A stretch of 64,000 nucleotides of DNA, taken from assembly GCF_023221595.1 (NCBI RefSeq), contig NZ_CP096563.1:4583001-4647000 (forward strand), in the 5' to 3' direction. The notes below the pieces were generated by a model. That model searched no databases. It had not been told where the DNA came from and saw only the letters and a program-made list of their open reading frames with translations. This document shows, piece by piece, positions 62,236 through 64,000 of the stretch. The translations under genes were made by a program, and so were the position numbers. Every line of letters starts with the position of its first letter. Positions within the stretch are counted from its first letter, which is position 1. The DNA comes from Rhodococcus qingshengii JCM 15477 (lineage in GTDB: Bacteria > Actinomycetota > Actinomycetes > Mycobacteriales > Mycobacteriaceae).

Positions 62236-63954
62236 TTGACTACCCCGTCCGACTCGACCGTCCCTTCCGACTCGACTGTCCAGTCCGACACCGAAGGCCC
62301 CGATTCAACCGAGAGCGGGTCGGTCGCGGTCACGACGACGACCAAGGGCCTGTCCGCCGAGGCAGAGCGTCGCCGAACCTTCGCCGTCATCTCGCATCCC
62401 GACGCCGGAAAGTCGACGCTGACCGAAGCGCTGGCACTGCACGCGAAGAAGATCTCGGAGGCAGGAGCCGTCCACGGCAAGGCAGGCCGCAAGTCGACGG
62501 TCTCGGACTGGATGGAGATGGAGAAGGCCCGCGGCATTTCCGTCAGTTCCACCGCACTGCAGTTCAACTACCACTCGTCCGAGACCCCGGACGAGCAGAT
62601 CAACGTCATCAACCTCGTCGACACCCCCGGTCACTCCGACTTCTCCGAGGACACGTACCGCGTCCTGACCGCCGTCGACGCGGCGGTCATGCTCATCGAC
62701 GCTGCCAAGGGCCTCGAACCGCAGACGCTCAAGCTGTTTCAGGTGTGTCGTCACCGCGGCATTCCGGTCATCACCGTCATCAACAAGTGGGACCGTCCCG
62801 GTCAGACTCCTCTCGAACTGCTCGACGAGATCAGCGAACGGATCGGCCTCACACCGACCCCCCTGTACTGGCCGGTCGGCATCGCCGGCGACTTCCGCGG
62901 ACTGCTGCGGCGCGGTGAAGACGGTGAGGCTCGCGAGTACGTCCGCTTCACCCGTACCGCAGGCGGCGCGAAGATCGCCCCCGAAGAGGTCATGGACGCC
63001 GACGCGGCGCTCGCCAAGGAAGGCTCCGAGTGGGAGACCGCGGCCGAGGAGAGTGAACTGCTCTCCGCTACCGGCCAGGACCACGATCAGGAGATGTTCC
63101 TCGCCGGTCAGACTTCCCCGGTGATCTTCGCGTCCGCGATGCTCAACTTCGGCGTCCGCCAGATCCTCGACACCCTCGTCGAATTGGCGCCGCCGCCGCG
63201 TGGGCGCGAAGACCTCAGCGGCAAGCCGCGCGAGGTCACCGATCCGTTCAGTGCGGTCGTCTTCAAGGTGCAGGCCGGTATGGACACCGCGCACCGCGAC
63301 CGTCTGGCGTTCATGCGCATCGTCTCCGGCGTGTTCGAGCGCGGCATGGTTGTCACACACGCCCAAACCGGCAAGCCCTTCACGACCAAGTACGCCCAGA
63401 CGGTATTCGGACGTGAACGTTCCACCGTCGAATCCGCGTTCCCCGGCGACGTCGTCGGCCTCGTCAACGCCACCGCACTCGCACCCGGCCACACGCTGTA
63501 CACCGAGAAGAAGGTGGAGTTCCCGCCGATCCCGTCGTTCGCGCCGGAACACTTCTCGATCCTGCGCGCCGAAAGCGCCGGCAAGTACAAGCAGTTCCGC
63601 CGTGCTGTCGACCAACTCGATTCCGAGGGCGTCGTCCAGATTCTCCGCAACGACATCCGCGGCGACGCCTCCCCCGTCATGGCGGCCGTCGGCCCGATGC
63701 AGTTCGAGGTCGTCGCAGCACGCATGAAGGCCGAGTTCAACGTCGAGGCCAAGATGGAACCGCTCGGCTACGCATTGGCTCGCCGTACCGACGCCGCGTC
63801 CGAGGTCGAACTGAACCGTCAGCGCGGTGTGGAGGTCTTCACCCGATCCGACGGTGTTCTGCTCGCCCTGGTCAGTGACAAGTGGCGCCTGCAGTACATC
63901 CAGAAGGAACTCCCGGATCTGACGCTCGAACCCCTCGTCGCTGCTGCGGACTGA
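62236..63954 (+). CDS. prfC: Peptide chain release factor 3
   Basis: 572 residues from TTG 62236 (TTPSDSTVPSDST), chosen because GAGAGG lies 7 bases upstream; a longer frame upstream is noncoding. Translational GTPase: G1 SHPDAGKSTL, G3 DTPGHSDFSEDTYR, G4 NKWDRPG. The early AVHGKAGRKSTVSDWMEMEKARGISVSS (split by the switch) and the C-terminal FARRTD-type ending are RF3-specific. It recycles RF1/RF2 after peptide release. The Ser/Thr/Asp-rich N-terminal 35 residues are an extra, poorly conserved tail. The stop overlaps the next gene's start (TGATG). Confidence 0.95.
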   Translation: MTTPSDSTVPSDSTVQSDTEGPDSTESGSVAVTTTTKGLSAEAERRRTFAVISHPDAGKSTLTEALALHAKKISEAGAVHGKAGRKSTVSDWMEMEKARGISVSSTALQFNYHSSETPDEQINVINLVDTPGHSDFSEDTYRVLTAVDAAVMLIDAAKGLEPQTLKLFQVCRHRGIPVITVINKWDRPGQTPLELLDEISERIGLTPTPLYWPVGIAGDFRGLLRRGEDGEAREYVRFTRTAGGAKIAPEEVMDADAALAKEGSEWETAAEESELLSATGQDHDQEMFLAGQTSPVIFASAMLNFGVRQILDTLVELAPPPRGREDLSGKPREVTDPFSAVVFKVQAGMDTAHRDRLAFMRIVSGVFERGMVVTHAQTGKPFTTKYAQTVFGRERSTVESAFPGDVVGLVNATALAPGHTLYTEKKVEFPPIPSFAPEHFSILRAESAGKYKQFRRAVDQLDSEGVVQILRNDIRGDASPVMAAVGPMQFEVVAARMKAEFNVEAKMEPLGYALARRTDAASEVELNRQRGVEVFTRSDGVLLALVSDKWRLQYIQKELPDLTLEPLVAAAD

Positions 63955-64000
63955 TGAGCCTGATCGAGGCGCTGTTCGACGCCGAACTGCACATCGGCAG
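63954..64000 (+). CDS. 5' end of an unidentified gene coupled to prfC
   Basis: ATG 63954 overlaps the prfC TGA. Only 15 codons are in the window (MSLIEALFDAELHIG), too few to identify. Confidence 0.55.
   Translation, partial: MSLIEALFDAELHIG

Noticed and set aside
60486..62918. An 810-codon open frame on the plus strand
   Set aside because: It runs antisense through the acyl ligase and then out of frame through prfC. It has an Arg/His-rich composition with no motif and is a shadow of high-GC coding DNA.
62305..63615. A 436-codon open frame on the minus strand
   Set aside because: It is antisense to prfC, which has clear GTPase motifs. No start context or homology signal is seen.

Overview
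The window looks like chromosome of a Rhodococcus, probably the erythropolis/qingshengii group. This is inferred from the high-GC, GTG/TTG-rich coding style, a mycobacterial-type gene order (mazG, mfd, tetR, tRNA-Gln, glmU, prs, rplY, pth, acyl-AMP ligase, recalled from M. tuberculosis Rv1013-Rv1021), a complete egtABCD ergothioneine operon and an HNH/DUF222 protein. No database search was possible, so the species call is tentative.

Layout. 1-2.1 kb: end of an efe iron-uptake locus (efeO, efeB). 2.1-26.6 kb: a large exopolysaccharide (EPS) locus. It holds a membrane Hsp70-like protein, a tandem alpha/beta hydrolase, a lipase-like lipoprotein, a GH71-like glycanase, two Wzz/Wzc-type proteins with degenerate P-loops, an SGNH hydrolase split by an IS21-family element, a Wzy-like polymerase, a flippase, a possible acyltransferase, and a GDP-fucose/glycosyltransferase operon ending near a polyprenyl glycosylphosphotransferase. 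26.9-31.4 kb: mazG and mfd. 31.5-38.8 kb: a compact six-gene operon (AcpS, acyl carrier protein, acyl-CoA dehydrogenase homologue, seryl-tRNA-synthetase-like amino acid:[carrier protein] ligase, DUF1839, GH2 glycosidase) beside a TetR regulator that resembles gamma-butyrolactone receptors. 39-42.5 kb: conserved tetR, tRNA-Gln(UUG), glmU, prs. 42.7-49.2 kb: accessory genes, including a frameshifted sugar dehydrogenase. 49.2-56 kb: egtDCBA, an amino acid permease and an EgtE-like PLP enzyme. 56-58.8 kb: a flavoprotein and a GAF regulator. 59-64 kb: rplY, pth, acyl-AMP/CoA ligase, prfC and the first codons of another gene.

How the parts connect. A 21-bp palindrome, AAACATAC-N5-GTTTGTTT with variants, occurs at four intergenic places: before the Hsp70/hydrolase pair (3406), the flippase-polymerase-chain-length operon (17681), the glycosylphosphotransferase (26796) and the carrier-protein operon (38061). 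It resembles the operators of ArpA/ScbR-type gamma-butyrolactone receptors, and a regulator of that type (38166-38807) lies next to the fourth site. My leading hypothesis is that one small-molecule-responsive repressor co-ordinates EPS export with a carrier-protein-based amino acid modification pathway. In this strain an IS21 insertion has cut the EPS operon between its polymerase and chain-length genes.
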